A DNA stretch of 64,000 bases from Zygnema cylindricum. Lineage: Eukaryota; Streptophyta; Zygnematophyceae; Zygnematales; Zygnemataceae. The DNA is taken from contig JBBHKE010000190.1 of assembly GCA_037447655.1 (NCBI GenBank), forward strand, positions 492,881-556,880, in the 5' to 3' direction. Shown one piece after another: positions 10,846 through 24,423 of the stretch. The notes below the pieces were generated by a model that was given only the letters and a program-made list of their open reading frames with translations, was not told where the DNA came from and searched no databases. A program made the translations under genes and the position numbers. How positions within the stretch are numbered: the first letter of the stretch is position 1; each line of letters starts with the position of its first letter.

Positions 10846-11722
10846 TGAAATTTGTGGTCTCCATTGACCCACAGAAAGAGCAGCCTATGTAAAGCCTCTA
10901 GGATAATATTTGCCCCTTTCACTTTCCCACTGTTGTCGCCCAGGCACACAAATATTCTGACCACCCTCACCCCTGTGAGGCCAAGACTCCCCTGAGTCAA
11001 ACACAAAAAGAATCACTGAATTTGCTCAGCAGTAAGTTATGGCTGGTCAAAGATGACATTTATAGTTACAAGCTCTTTTAGAGAGAGGTACCGAAATATC
11101 ACTAAGTCTAGGTCTGCCTACTCACGACTACCTACTACTAAACCCTAGTCCAATAGGAACACTATATAGTACAAGAAGGTACAATGGGCGATGTACTTAT
11201 TGTACGGGCATTATACGACATGGTCTACAAGGTGACACCTGTCAAATCGGCAGTCATGGTTCCTTCTCCCATCTTCACCGGTATCAAATAAAGTGGCGCC
11301 ACGTGGCACCGTGTGACGCTATCTCCGAATGCCGCCAAAAACTCATTTCGCGTGGCGGCTACAATGACGACCGTTCGATCAAAAAATATTTTACACGGTT
11401 CAGATTCGCGTACCTGCATGAATTGTTCCTTTTCGTTCGTCTGGTGTTAATTAGCAGTCGCGTTAATGTTTTTATATCTTTGGAACCCATCAAGCTTATA
11501 ATTTCGATAACGCCTTAGTGGATAACGCTTAGGACTACATCGTGGTTCACAGACTCAGATTCTAATCTGGACCTAGGCTGTATTCTGGTAAAATATCACC
11601 TACTTCAAAATCTGTCCCTTTCTAAATATGGCAGCAGCCATGGCGTACCTTTGATCTTCACTCTCTCTCTTTAAAGTATAACTAGAATAGAGAAGTGAAC
11701 TATTAATTACCTCTTTTCAACA
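10846..11722 (-). repeat. 3' LTR of element F
   Basis: 877 bp, starts TGTTGAAAAGAGG (minus strand, at 11722) and ends AAATTTCA. It contains the leader hairpin GACTC-CCCT-GAGTC (10985-10998), TATA-like tataaatg (minus strand, near 11058) and an antisense tRNA-like module at about 11510-11600 (TTCTAAT T-loop-like sequence at 11560-11566). Confidence 0.9.
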
Positions 11723-11735
11723 CTCCCCTTAATTC

Positions 11736-14700
11736 CTAATCACTTTTCAATTTTAATCCACAATTTTCTCTGCAATAAATCAACTTAGGGGAAGGCACTG
11801 GTTTTGTCATCATGGATGCAATCATTTCTCTATCAGTTTCATGAACCAGATTAATGATTGTTTTTTCAACCTTCTCTTTGACAAAGTTAATTCTAATATC
11901 CATATGCTTAGCTTTGAAGTGATGTTTCGGATTAGCTGCAATAGAGATAGCAGCTATATTATCACAAAAAACATTTTGAGTTCTAAACTTCATGAACCCA
12001 AGTTCTTCAAGAAGAGATTTAACCCACATTAATTCTTTGGTGGCAGCACAGGTAGCCATGTATTCAGCCTCCATAGTGGACTGAGCAACTACTTTTTGTT
12101 GCTTGCTACTCTTACAACATGCACCGGATCCAATTTGCAACACATATCCAGTCGTACACCGCCTCAAAAAGCACATCTCTATAATTGGCATCACTCCAGG
12201 TGGTGATGTGAGTTTGCTCCCCTCCCAAATGCAACCACAATTCCCTTGTCCCCACCAGATATTTCATCACCCATTTGGCATCTTCCTTGTCTCTCTTTCT
12301 TGGTTTATTTAGACTTCTACTAAGGACACCTACAACTGCAGCTATATCCGGACAGGTACAGTTCATAAAATAGATTAAACTGCCTACAATATGTCGATAA
12401 GGGATATTATCCATGAATATTCTTTCTATCTCATCCATCTCATTATTAATAATCAATTTTCCTCTCTCTTCACTCCCCTCTGAAACTTTCTTCAAATCCA
12501 TGGGAGTAGTACATCCGTTTGCTTTTTCCATCTGAAATTTTTCTAGCATATTACCGATTATTTCTTTCAAAGTGAGTCTTATAAGATCTCTCTCTATCTA
12601 AATTCCCAAAATGAACTTCGCTTCGCCGAGAACTATTATATCAAAACGGCTTCTAAGATCTCGTTTTAGTTTGTTAATCATATCTAAGGACTTGCTTAAG
12701 ACCAACAAATCATCCACATAAATAACAATTAATATCACTCCATTCTCATCCTCAAATAAATATATGGAGTGATCTCAAATAATTGTGATATACTCCAAAC
12801 TGGTCAAAAATTCGTCCAGCTTTATATTCTCGGGCTTGCTTAAGGCCATACAGTGATTTTATCAGTTTGGAAACCTTGCTTTCTTCCCTACTTTCCACGA
12901 ATCCGTGCGGTTGCCTCATGTTAATTTCTTCTTCCAACTCTCCGTGCAGAAAAGCCGTTTTAATATCCATCTGGTGTTTTTCCATATCCTCCGCTGCGGC
13001 TAAATTTAAAAGGATTCTAACAGAAGGAAATTTGACTACAGATGCAAAGGTTTCTTCGTAGTCTATCCCCTCGTTCTGAGTATACCCTTTTGCAACTAAT
13101 CTAGCTTTATTCCTCTTAATGGTATTATCCGGGTTTAATTTAAGTTTAAAAACCCACTTACATCCGATCGGTTTTTGGTCCGGTGGACAATCTACCAACT
13201 CCCCTGTATTAGCTTCCATGATGGAGGCCATTTCTTCATTTATAGCAGTGATGCATCGACTATTTTATGGGGTGTTTATGGCCTCTAAGTATGTTTGAGG
13301 TTCATCTGGGTGAGACATCTTTATGAGTTTGTTATTTACTTGTCTTTCTTGAAGTCGTTTAATACTTCTTCTTCCCCCTTCAAAATCGGACGCCAGTATG
13401 GAAGGCATTTTTGCGTTTCGTTTAGGAAGATTTTCAGCTCCCCTATCATCCAATTTCGGTGTCTCATCATGTTCCTCATTCGTTTCCACTTCTTATTGTG
13501 GCGTTGCCTCGGATGTTGTCCTTTCCTCCTTCTCCTTTGGTAGATCTGCGGATTTTTCTTTTTCTCCATCTTCTTTCTCTTCATTTCAGATTCAAAGTCA
13601 AAAAATTGATCCGTTTGAAATCTGATTTTGACTTTTTTATTATGTTTGAATGGATCAATGGACTTCACTTCATTCATCACCACTATGTGTTTTACCAAAA
13701 TTATATCTCTCTTTTTCAAGTCATACAGTCGGTATCCATTTGTGCTCTCATCATATCCTACAAGATATCCTGGTTTCCTTGTTCCTTTTAACTTCCATTT
13801 AGTCTTACCGGAACCCAAACTGTAGACTTAACTTCCGAACACTCTCAAACTAGACAGATCAGGCTTTCTTCTTGTCCACCTCTCAGACGGAGTTTCCTCC
13901 TTATTTGCTGAAGTTAGGACTATATTTTAGATGAAATTAGCATAGTTCTTAGACTCCGCCCAAACTTGCAACCCTATCCTCTTATCAGTTAACATACTTC
14001 TGGACACATCTCCTAAAGTTCTATTCACTCTTTCTGCTACTCCATTTTGTTCCGGATTATAGGGAACGTTTTTCTCATGATGATTTCCTTCTTCTTTAAG
14101 ATATTCTTCAAATTCCCTTGAGGTGTATTCTTTCCCATTATCACTTCTTATCTCTTTTATTGAGGTTTCGTGTATTTTTTCACTCCATACTTTATACTCT
14201 TTGAAACATCTCAATACCTCTAACTTATGTCTGAGAAAGTATACCTTCGTGTATCTAGACCAATCATCTATGATGGTTAACATCCACCTCTTCCCCCCAT
14301 GTGAAGCATACCTAGCAGGTCCCCAAACATCAGTGTGAATTAGATCCAATGCTTTCTCTCTCCTAAATGTGGTTGCCTTTGGAAATGGAAGTCTATGAAT
14401 CTTCCCTTGGGCACATCCACTACAATCATCAAAGGTCTCATCATCCTCAAAAGTAATACCCTCCACTATTCATTTTTTCTTCATTTTCTTTAATCTATCT
14501 AGATGCACATGCCCCAACCTTTTATGCCAAAGCATCATCTCACTTGCACACGAGTAGAGAACACTCTTTTCATTGCAAAGAACAATTATGAACATTCCTT
14601 GACTGCCCTTCTCAGCTATGAAATAAACCTCATTATCAAAGCTTGCTGTGAAGATTCCTTTCCTAGTTCTTGTTTCAAACTCTTTTTCATCTAGGACAGT

Positions 14701-16136
14701 TGTTGAGACTAAGTTCTTGCTAAGCTGTGGAATGTAAAGAACATCTGAGAGTGTTACAATTGAGGCCTTTCCATCAACTAGAACCTTCAAATCAACAGTT
14801 CCAACAAGACTTTTGGTTTCTACTCTACCATCTCCGTACTCTATCTCAACTGTTGGGATCTTTCTCAGTTTAGTGAACCACCTCTTATCTTTCCACATAT
14901 GCATTGAGGCCACAGAGTGTATGATCCACCTATCCTCAGGTGGATCCTTCATACCTCCAAAAGCACAGTTTTGTCTCCGTCGAATGTCAACATGCTTTTC
15001 AGTGTTTATCGGATTAAGAATAAGCTCCTCAATCTCCTCAAGCTCCTCTTCTTGTTCGGTTTCTTCGTTCTCTTGCTCATCATGAACTTGAGTCAGGAAA
15101 GCCTTTTTCTTTCCTCCATCTCTTGAGGTCCCTTGCCCATCTATCAGTCGAAGATCTGCAAGTTTGTCACAATCTGCCATATAGTGTCCTTGTTTCTTAG
15201 AGAATGGACATAATCCTCCTCGAGAAGTTCCTCTCCCCTGCCTATTAAAATTTGCCACCTCCTTGTCCTCTTCCTCCAAAGTTTCGATAGGGATCTTTCT
15301 CTCTCTCCTCATCACGTTTTCGCCAATCAGCTCCTGCAAACAATGCTTGAACACTTGAACTCCCTATTCTAGGCTCTATGGTGCTTTGTTTCACTAAAAT
15401 CATTCCCACTGTGTCATCCCAATTCTAATTGTTATCTCCTATGTCCTGTAATCGGCTAGTGATATTCTCATACTCTTTAGGTAGTTTCATCATTAATGTG
15501 TTCACTCTTTGTCTCCCAAACCATGAATTACCTGCACTCTCTAGCTTTTCAAATAATGTTCCTATATCATTGCAATAATTATTCATGCTTCCTCCCTTAT
15601 AAGTATAAGCTGCAATCTTATTTTCCGCCAACTGTTGCTGCTGCAATGATCCACTCTTATATTTTTTAACTAGTGATTTCCAAATCTGAGATGAAGATTT
15701 GACATGCATAAGGGGAATGGCAATGCCCTTTGCTACACTTTTAAGAATTAAGAGCTTAGCAACCTTGCCTTTGTAGTTCCACTTTTCATACTCCGATCTT
15801 TCGGTCTCAACCCTTGTCGCTGTTGTAGGTGGTGCTGCTACCGGTCTCGCCTTCGGCAATGGTGTCACTTGAGTTGCAACTCCTCCCATTTCTCCTTCCA
15901 TGACAATCTCCTCTCCTTCCTCATCTTCATCCTCAGTGGCAGCTGTTCTACCTACTGTAGAGGCGGAGGTGCCAGAAAAACGTGTCCTTCCAAAACTAGG
16001 TGGAGGTGGGCATCGAATTTGTCTAGACACTATGCCTCATAGATGCTTCTCAAATAGTTCTCCCTCTATCATCATTTCCCAATACAAAAAGTCTGATCCA
16101 TCAAATATGGACACCCTAGAGGGTGGGCCCATAACC
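11736..16136 (-). pseudogene. Copia gag-pol of element F
   Basis: Right to left: Gag (16136-15425; GPPSRV start block, MMKLPKEYENI near 15500), zinc knuckle with second Cys lost (CPFSKKQGHYMADC, about 15210-15170), protease with damaged active site (IIHSVAS replaces I-I-D-S-G-A-S, near 14910), integrase (WHKRLGHVH near 14530, CSGCAQGK near 14410, SDNGKEYT near 14140, NGVAERVNRTLG near 14040), acidic linker (13818-13265), reverse transcriptase (13231-12600, QMDIKTAFLHGE intact) and RNase H (12400-11745). The likely Gag start in the 5' LTR reads MET T then TAA. A stop follows NN near 15425. At least five frame breaks make this a pseudogene. Confidence 0.92.
16122..16136 (-). promoter_or_regulatory. 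Primer-binding site of element F
   Basis: Minus strand GGTTATGGGCCCACC follows the LTR end TTTCA without a gap. It is identical to that of element H and complementary to the anticodon arm of eukaryotic initiator tRNA-Met, which contains GGGCCCAUAACC. Confidence 0.82.
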
Positions 16137-17023
16137 TGAAATTATGTGGTCTCCATTGACCCACAAAAAGAGCAGCCTATGTAAAGCCTCTAGGATAATA
16201 TTTGCCCTTTTCACTTTCCCACTGTATCAGTGCCGCCCAGGCACACAAATATTCTCACCTCCCTCACCCCTTTGAGGCCAAGACTCTCCTGAGTCAAACA
16301 CAAAAAGAATCACTGAATTTGCTCCTCTGAGCAGTAAGTTATTGTTGGTCAAAGATGACATTTATAGTTACAAGCTCTCTTAGAGAGAGGTACCTAAATA
16401 TCACTATGTCTGGGTCTGCCTACTCACGACTACCTACTACTAAACCCTAGTCCAATAGGAACACTATATAGTACAAGAAGGTACAATGGGCGATGTACTT
16501 ATTGTACGGGCATTATACGACATGGTCTACAAGGTGACACCTATCAAATCAGCAGCCATGGTTCCTTCTCCCATCTTCTCCGATTTCAAATAAAGCGGCG
16601 CCACGTGGCACCGCGTGACGCTATCTCCGAATGCCGCCAATAGCTCACTTCGCCTGGGGGCTACAATGACGACCGTTCGATCAAAACATATTTTACACGG
16701 TTCAGATTCGCGTACGTGCATGAATTGTTCATTTTCGTTAGTCTGGTGTTATATGCCGTCGCGTTAATGTTTATATATCTTTGAAACCCAGCAAGTGTAT
16801 CGTTTCGATAACGCCTTAGTGGACATGGCTTACATTTACATCATGGTTCACAGACCCAAGTTCTAATCTGGACCTAGGCTACATTTTGGTAAAATATCAC
16901 CTACTTCAAAATCTGTCGCTTTCTAAATATGGCGGCAGCCATGGCTTGCATTTGATCTTCACTCTCTCTCTTTAAAGTATAACTAAAATAGAGAAGTGAA
17001 CTATTAATTACCTCTTTTCAACA
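16137..17023 (-). repeat. 5' LTR of element F
   Basis: 887 bp, homologous to 10846-11722 with small indels. Same leader hairpin (16282-16295), TATA-like box and tRNA-like module (about 16805-16885). Confidence 0.9.
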
Positions 17024-18685
17024 GAATGACATTGACATATCAACCCATTGTTGAGAAATCGGCAAGATAGAATGCATTGGCAGTGAAATCATTTTTTTAT
17101 TGTTTTGTTCCAACCACCATCGACTAATGAAATACCAAACGCAACACTACATACATTGTCAAGTGAACTCAGCATTGAGATAAAGCTATTTCTTTTGGCC
17201 AAGAAGGTAAAAGCTACCAAATCATGAAGTGTAATTCTTTTGTCAAAGTTTCACCTCAACCTTTCGTCTATGTTTTCGAGTGATTTAGAGTTTAACATTA
17301 AAGGTCATATTTTACCCTCAATATTAGGGGGAAGTTTGTCACTGCAATTACCTTAGCTGTCACCATTGGCGCTCTGACAGAATAAGAACTAATAGAATTG
17401 TTAAACCGTAAAGTTGAACAATTTTGTGAACAACCACTTACACATCTGAGGCCCCAAATCAGTCTTTGCCACAGGTTTTGCAAAACTGGAGAAAAAATTT
17501 ACACTGTTTACAGGCCGCGCATTTTGAGCACCAACATGTTTTGATCCACATGCATTTTGGTGTAAATTATGCATTTCAATTAGGTCCCTTTTACTAAATT
17601 GGTTTTTCCAAGTTTTTACAGATCGGAGACAGCGACAAGTATCCACACGACAAAGAACTACAGGAAATAAAATTAAATTTCTGTTCGTCCGAGAGTCACA
17701 GCATAATATAGAAGAAATGACAAGCTCACGCCAAGTAACAAATTCACAAAAACCATGACACATCTTTAAGTTTACATCTTCAAACAGATAAGACACCCTT
17801 GCCTTCATCAAAATCATTTCATCCATGAAAAATTGAAATAGAAACCTCTCCCTTCTACAAATAAGAGAAAGAACGGTGAACAATAATACTCAGAGGCTCA
17901 CAGTAGTCACTTCTGACTGACCCATAAACTGGAAGGGCAAATATGAAGATACTGAAACGAACAGAAAATATTTTTTTTTCTAAGGTTTTTAGGGTTTTGA
18001 AGGTTTTTAAGCTTTTTCAATTTTTTCAGTGTTTTTAAGAAAACCTGAAGCCAAAAACACAGCTTTTGTGAAACAGACGCGACACAATAACAAGGATATT
18101 AAATGGAGATAGTAAAATGTCCTACATATAACCTCGACAGTCTCTATGAGGGAAAAAACTTACGTCAATCAAATTCCTGCTTCTGGTAGTCTGGAAAAAT
18201 CCGGCAATCATGGCTTTCTATTGGCTGCTGACGTTTTGAGGAATTAAAGACGCGTATCAATTTTTGTTTCAATAAAGACAAACCACCGAAAAACGTGAAA
18301 ACAAATATTTCTCACGTATATGTTGTGCCTTTTAAGGTACGAAACTTTGTTAGAAACCTTGAATCGAGCCAAAATAGTGAGAGAAAAGGAGAGAGAGAAG
18401 GAAAGGGAGAGGGATAGAGAGAAGGAGAGGAGAGGGAGAAAGAGGGAGAATGAGAGACAAAGCTACACGAGGTGGCATCACCGCTTTGTATTGTTAAACA
18501 GCTCATAGCACTCGAAATTCGACTTTATGTAAAGCAGTGCTTACAGTATCAATATTTTGCCACCACTATACCACCTAGAAGTATAGAGGAAGATATGCAT
18601 ATGGAAGCATATGGGACATTTTCTCCACATATGGTCCAATGTTGAAACGTATGGAAAATTTGTCAATCTGTTTTTTTTTTTTTTT
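17024..18685. other. Intergenic region downstream of cyclin T
   Basis: Contains a 160-codon minus-strand open frame (17401-17883) that I do not recognise: it is Cys-rich and has no start-site or splice support. A purine-rich GAGA-type tract lies at 18375-18445. No other gene is supported. Confidence 0.45.
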
Positions 18686-21600
18686 CTATCCCTGAGACAT
18701 CAGAGGACGTTGACTTAGTTTTGAAGCATTATTTGCTCCTCCACCCGGAGCCACTACGTCCTCCAACTCCGTGAGCAAATCTTCATCTAAATCCAAATAT
18801 GCTTTCCCTCCTCGTCCATTTTCCGTTGTTGCAACTGTATTTCCCGTATTAGTATCTGATGACGGTCCAAATCCCGTTCCCCTCACAACAGCTTGGCCGT
18901 CGGTATTGATCCCTCGCCTGTCAGTCGAATCTGGAGCCTGTGAAGAAGAGGTTTCGAAGTTGTTACGGAGGTCATTTGTATGCTCAGTTAAGACTGGTTC
19001 CTCCGGCTCATCGACTTCCATTTCCACCTCTTCCTGTTCTTCTACCACTTCCAGAGCCGGTGCCATTCTTGAACCATGGATGTCGATTCTCGAACCATGA
19101 ATGTCTGGTACTGTTTCCTCCTCCTGCGTCTGTACCTCCTTGTCTGCCTGCTGTTGCTGTTGCTTTGAGTGAATCGAACTGTTGCCATTTACATTTGTAT
19201 GCTTGTATTCTCCTACTAATACATTTCGCCTTTTCCCCGATTCTGCTTGCGAGTCAATGTGAGTCTGTCCTCCGGATGCCTGTCCAGAGTCCTCGACCAA
19301 TTCGCCTGCCGGTCTCTTCAGAGGCAGTCCCTGACGAGAATCGTCTATTTCTTTGTTTGAACTCGCCCCTGAACCATAAACCCCTGAACCATGAACCACT
19401 GAACCCTGAACTCCTGAACCTTGTTGTGTAGATGACGGAAGTTCCACCTTTCCTATAGGATTAGGGCTGGGAGTGCCTCGAACAAGGGGAGCTCCTCCTA
19501 CTGCAAGAGCCGGTGTCGGAGGAACAGACAACCCAGATGCCGCAGAAGTCATCGAACTCTCCCCATCTTTTCGTCTATACATCGACATTATTTGTCGTTC
19601 AATATCTGCAAACATAACATGGACCAGTCAGGACCATGAGACTTTATACAGCACAAGCTTTCTTTCCAATATCAGCTTATGAGATCAACCGATATATTAT
19701 TAAATAGGGTTGCATGTAAAAGGTCCCTAACTGAAAGCTGAAGTGTAGCTTATTTAGACTTATCAATAATTGCAATATCATCCCCACATACAGTAGACAA
19801 TTTCTGACGATATTTGATCAATATTTTGTGTTTATAGGGTTTTTACAAGCTCATTTTCTCACTATACTCTTATGCGTCAGTAAGAACAACAGGAAGAGTG
19901 ACAAAAGTACGGGTAATAGTGACCTGCTTTCTCGTGATCTGCTAGCTTTGCCTTACCCGCATGTAGAAAATCCAATGCAATAAGTGTCGTGCACGACTGT
20001 CCATACTGCAGTACAGTACAATACTCTTCTGTAAATTCTAAAAAAAAAATCTAAATAAAAAAACAACATTTGTCTTTGAACACCAGCATTGAGAACCAGT
20101 TTTGATTTAGAAGATGTTTTACCAGAGGCCCTGAACACTAATCAAACTGGATATCAATGATACTTAGCAACTGGATATCAATGATAACCAGAAAATTCTA
20201 AGCTACTACTAAGGCATGTTCTCCTAAAGGAACTCCTTCCATAGAACTGCTTTGTAAAAACTTCCATAGAAACCCTACCAACGCTGCTGACTTCTCCATA
20301 ACTTGTCGTATTCACCCAAAAACCAACAGGAATGCGACCATTTGTTATCTTTTCTAAACCTGACACTGGCGATTTGAAACTGTCCAGAACTACTAAGTTC
20401 GACTAAAGGGAGACTACTAGCATTCTTTAGCTGCAGCATTTAAACATTACTTTACACTTACCTCATAACCCTTTTGCATGACATGTGATGCTCTGAACAT
20501 GCTTCACAGCTGTAGTCATGTCTGCTGCAGGGCTAAGTTACACTCACAAACGACGAAAGCAAGAAACACAAAAAGAGAATTGACCTTACCACAAACAGTC
20601 TTAAAAAGTAAAAAAACTACAATAAACACATAAAAACAAGTAACCTCACCACGAACAGTCTTTCAAAGATCGAGGAACCTACCCATCAAAGTCTCTTTCG
20701 ATGTTCCAAAACGCGACCACCACGGCTTCCCACCAACAGTTGGTAGCTCATAACTAACGGTAGTCGCCGCCAGGTTGATACAGGCTACAGCAATGTCTGT
20801 CGAGCTGAGTGGCTGAAGGCAAAGCGTAGTCTTCAAGCTGGCCATTCCAAAAATTCGGTATAATGTCCGAAAATTGGTAGCAATTCCGAAAAAAACGGTA
20901 GCCATAACGACAAAGGCACAGACCCTTGCTTTAGCCACCAGTGAACGTTAACGTTTCTGTCTCCATAGCAATGCCTCTTTTTCCATATGCACCTTCTCAG
21001 TGCATATGTTTTCCATCCATAGTAGACCATTTTTACAGGAGACATGCACTCTTGACCAACAAGAATATCCACCACAAGGTAGAAAAGAGAAAGACCTCTT
21101 AAAAGTCCTCAGCTACAGTACCCACCTGCACTCCAAAAAACATAAAGACCGGAGCAAAATGCTAGGATCCAGCTCAGATCCGAAGAAAGCACCGAACCTC
21201 TTACCAAACCTCGTACAGAACCTCTACAAAGACAGAAAGAACCACGCCACAAAGGACATCATACTATTGCCTCCACAGTAAATGTGTAACAACCGTGTCC
21301 ATAACTAATCAAAAAAATGAAGCCATCAAACCCTAATGCTTCGGTTTACCATTCTGTCGAGTGCAGTCAACCAGTTTACCCACTGGTGACAAAGGTATTG
21401 ACTCAGAAACCAAAGTCAATCAAAAAACCCCTGAACCAAAAACATGCTGTTTATGACACTGGGATTCATGACAGGATAGAAAACCCTAAAAAACCCCACG
21501 GAAAAAACCAAACGACATACTGTCATATCTCCAATACCTGTCATTGGAGAAATTCCATGCAATCTGACAAAATCGCTCCTTTACCCGGTCCTTCGCGTGT

Positions 21601-23763
21601 AGCCCCAATTCCTTGATTAATTTGCAGAGAGGACCGTGAGGGTGACTAGTACTGAAGTCAAAATCAAGAGTGACAAGAAGGACCTCTTCAGCTTTAGTCA
21701 CCTTCTCCATTTCTGAACCGAGCAATTTCTGCAGGACCGAGAAATAGAAAAGAAAACATGAACAAAAATAAAAATGAAGGCACAAATGAAATCTAAAAAA
21801 AAGACGTGAATGAAAATCCGAAAGAAAGCATGAACAAAGAATTGTTGTTGCAACTGTCGTAGTTAACAGAAATAAGAAACGTAAGCTCAATATCACATAT
21901 CCGCTCCAATTAATATTTGTCCTATTCTGTTAAGGGCAGAATAAAAACGGGCAACACTAATACCAGCTTGCACAAAATCTAAGATCTCAAACATTGAGAC
22001 TGTATTAAACGTAAAAGCCTGTCTCAACCTTCCTCAAGGTCCATGGGCATGACAAAAATAAGCAACAAAAGAAAAACAGCGATCGACAGGCCAATTGAAT
22101 GATAAAACGAAGGAAGTTTCTACCCATAGGCACCCGATCTCCCAAAATTCAGTCCTTCTCCTCTCCCCTTTTCTTCCCTCCCTCCCCTTCCTCCAGCATG
22201 AAGGGCATATGCTGATTGACATAATCTGAAAATACTCTCCACTTCTCTCCTTTTCTCCTTGTCTCCACTCCTCTCCCCTTTCCCCTTCCCTCGCCTTCCC
22301 TTTCTCTTCCCTCCCTTCCCCCACGTATAAAAGGCATATGAGCAGATTGACCTAAACTAAAAATTCCATGTTTTGACTTTGTCTACTGGCATGCAAACAC
22401 GCCAATTTATCAATGATTTGTCATTCAAATATCCCAAAAATATCCACGACACTCACATTATCCTTCTTTATTCTTTCAGCAGCCGCTGGGTCTTTCTTAT
22501 GTCGAGTATAATAAGCTGTTTCTGTGATTTTCAACAAACTTTTAAAATTTTCCTCCACCTTTCCCGCTAAAAGCAAGCACGCTGCAGCAACAAGCTACAA
22601 AAGAAAAAAAAAACCCTGATTGCCGGGTCAGAATTACTGCATAACTAACTTCTGGCCACGCTTGCAACAAAAGAAGATTAAAATTGTTGTTGATTCTCTG
22701 CTCTCTGCCAGACCTCGTTTGAAAGCAAACAGATAGTGTGTTTACAATCTTCCCCAAAAGCTCTAGATTCTATGTTCAGAAATAACTATCAGCTCAAACC
22801 ACATGTTCTAAACTAATATCGGTTTCTCAACGTCACATGGTGCAATAATGGGTTGATACACAGACTTCCAGCTGCCAGAATTAACTTACATGACAGCTGT
22901 TATGTTAGAGAATTTCATGCAATACCCAAGATATTTACTTTGACCCCGAGTTTGATAAATCGGTTAGCAATGAACTTGAGAAACCTATTTTTGTAACTGA
23001 AAAAAAGAATCCCATATGCACCACGAACAAACAGAAACAGATACACCGCCAAATTTCAAAAGCTGTGATAAAAAGTGTCAATACTCACATATGCGTCGTT
23101 TTTGGCATGAGACTGGGCAGTGAAGAACCGCTGCCAATATGTCATCGCAGTTGCAATAGTGTATTGATTCCTGTCAGGATCGATACATCAAATCATAAAA
23201 TTATAAGAACATAAGAAATAGAGAATGTAAGGATGTAAGAATATAAGAACATAAGGATACAAGAGAATAAGAATATAAAATTATCTGCTACAGTGCCCAT
23301 CGCCATTAGAAGTAATCACTCTAACTCAAGAGTGTTTTTCTTTTTAACAACAACTAATAGTTAAGTGCCCTGTAACAAGCCACGTAGCAGAACATAATTT
23401 TGCATAGTTACTTGTAACAAAGTGCCAGCGCAAAAATTTCACTAAACCTAAGAGTAAAGAGCAGTGTACAAACTACCAAAATTCTTAAACAGAATTTGCA
23501 CATCAGTCACAAAGAAAAACCTCAACCGGAATAACTTAATAAACTAAAAACACGAACAAAACAAAAAAAAACCTTAAATCTTAAGCGAGTAAAAACTACA
23601 TCTCGGCTTACATCTTAAGGGAGTATCCGACATCTTGGCAAAACGCCAACGCGAGCCTTCTCGTCGCCTTTTCGAGCTTGAGGGAAATCCCATCCTTCCT
23701 TGACGGCGAGTTTGATTCGACATGCTTACGAGTGAACTGCCACTTGCAAGTCGAAGATTGCAT
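18686..23763 (-). CDS. Cyclin T-type transcriptional cyclin, 6 exons, 545 aa
   Basis: Exons (minus): 23763-23612, 23170-23089, 22594-22457, 21728-21538, 20837-20683 and 19605-18686. All introns are GT-AG and the frame is kept at every joint (1638 bp including the TAG stop). The start ATG at 23763 gives MQSSTCKWQFTRKHVE, the usual N-terminus of plant T cyclins. First cyclin fold, residues about 25-125: LEKATRRLALAF, TIATAMTYWQRFF, QSHAKND, and LAGKVEEN with the conserved Lys90 and Glu92/93. The KKDPAA block (112-117) is characteristic of T/K cyclins. The second fold (125-245) holds LVTLDFDF, QIAWNFSND and LSSTDIAVACI. The last exon encodes a 305-residue Ser/Gly/Gln-rich, acidic and probably disordered tail. 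T cyclins pair with CDK9/CDKC as P-TEFb to phosphorylate RNA polymerase II in the nucleus. Family call is firm; T versus K subtype is a judgement. Confidence 0.93.
22140..22345. repeat. Pyrimidine-rich direct repeat in cyclin T intron 3
   Basis: Two roughly 120-bp copies of a CT-rich tract, each followed by a similar segment (aagggcatatgctgattgac near 22201; aaaggcatatgagcagattgac near 22329). It is intronic, so the long open frames on it are artefacts of composition. Confidence 0.6.
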
Positions 23764-24423
23764 GACCTGAGGGAGGAACCCTAAAAACTTGAAAACCTAG
23801 TCCTCTAAAGAAAAAGAAAGGTCTAGGTGAGAGATCTGAAACCTAGGCCACTATATAAAAAGAAAGGGCTAGGGGAGATATCTAAAACCTAGTCCAGAAT
23901 ACTAAAAGAATGGGGCAGGGAAGCGATCTGCAGGAATATGTGCAGGTGGAGAGTGTGGCGGAGGAAGAAAGCACACCCGCCGAAGGCTTCCACCGCCCTC
24001 AAAAAGAAAAGAAGCTGTGATGCAGCTTGTCAAAGAAATTAGATTCAGTTTCTTTTCCATTGTCAACCAAATTCGTTTCCATGTTTTGCGGATGTGATCC
24101 TAACCGTCCGATTGTTTTACTTGTCCAAACCGTAGACCGCACGCTACCGTGAATACAGTACAGTACAGACTAGGTTTCTAACATTTTGGCAGGCGGCGTG
24201 GTTCGTGTGGACATGTATCTGTACCATACTTGCACCTTTCTCTATGGTACACCGTGTATCGTTATTAGCGTTAGTAATGCTTTTTGACCACTTATCAGCT
24301 TTCTTCTTTGCAGAAAGTGTTCGATTTCCGTTTGAGGGAACCGCTAATAGTAATATGAGAATCTCACTAGTCCATCCCAGCCGTCAGATTGATAATCTGA
24401 CAAGTAAACACGGAAATTGTAGG
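23764..24423. promoter_or_regulatory. Upstream region of cyclin T with one MITE end
   Basis: Probable promoter and 5' leader of the cyclin T gene. A copy of the CACCG MITE terminus (caccgtgtatcgttattagc) starts at 24250 after a TA; no matching right end was found, so it is a truncated copy. No TATA box could be assigned with confidence. Confidence 0.4.

Larger units (their letters stand above)
10846..17023 (-). mobile_element. Complete, decayed Ty1/copia element F
   Basis: LTRs at 10846-11722 and 16137-17023 flank a full gag-protease-integrase-RT-RNase H region in copia order. The primer-binding site is next to the right LTR, and the polypurine tract aaggggag next to the left LTR. Flanks are CAATG (10841-10845) and GAATG (17024-17028), a 5-bp target duplication with one mismatch. 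Many stops and frameshifts show it can no longer make its own proteins. Confidence 0.92.

Noticed and set aside
22034-22337. Glu/Arg/Gly-rich open frames on the minus strand
   Set aside because: They read a pyrimidine-rich intronic repeat of the cyclin T gene between exons 3 and 4.
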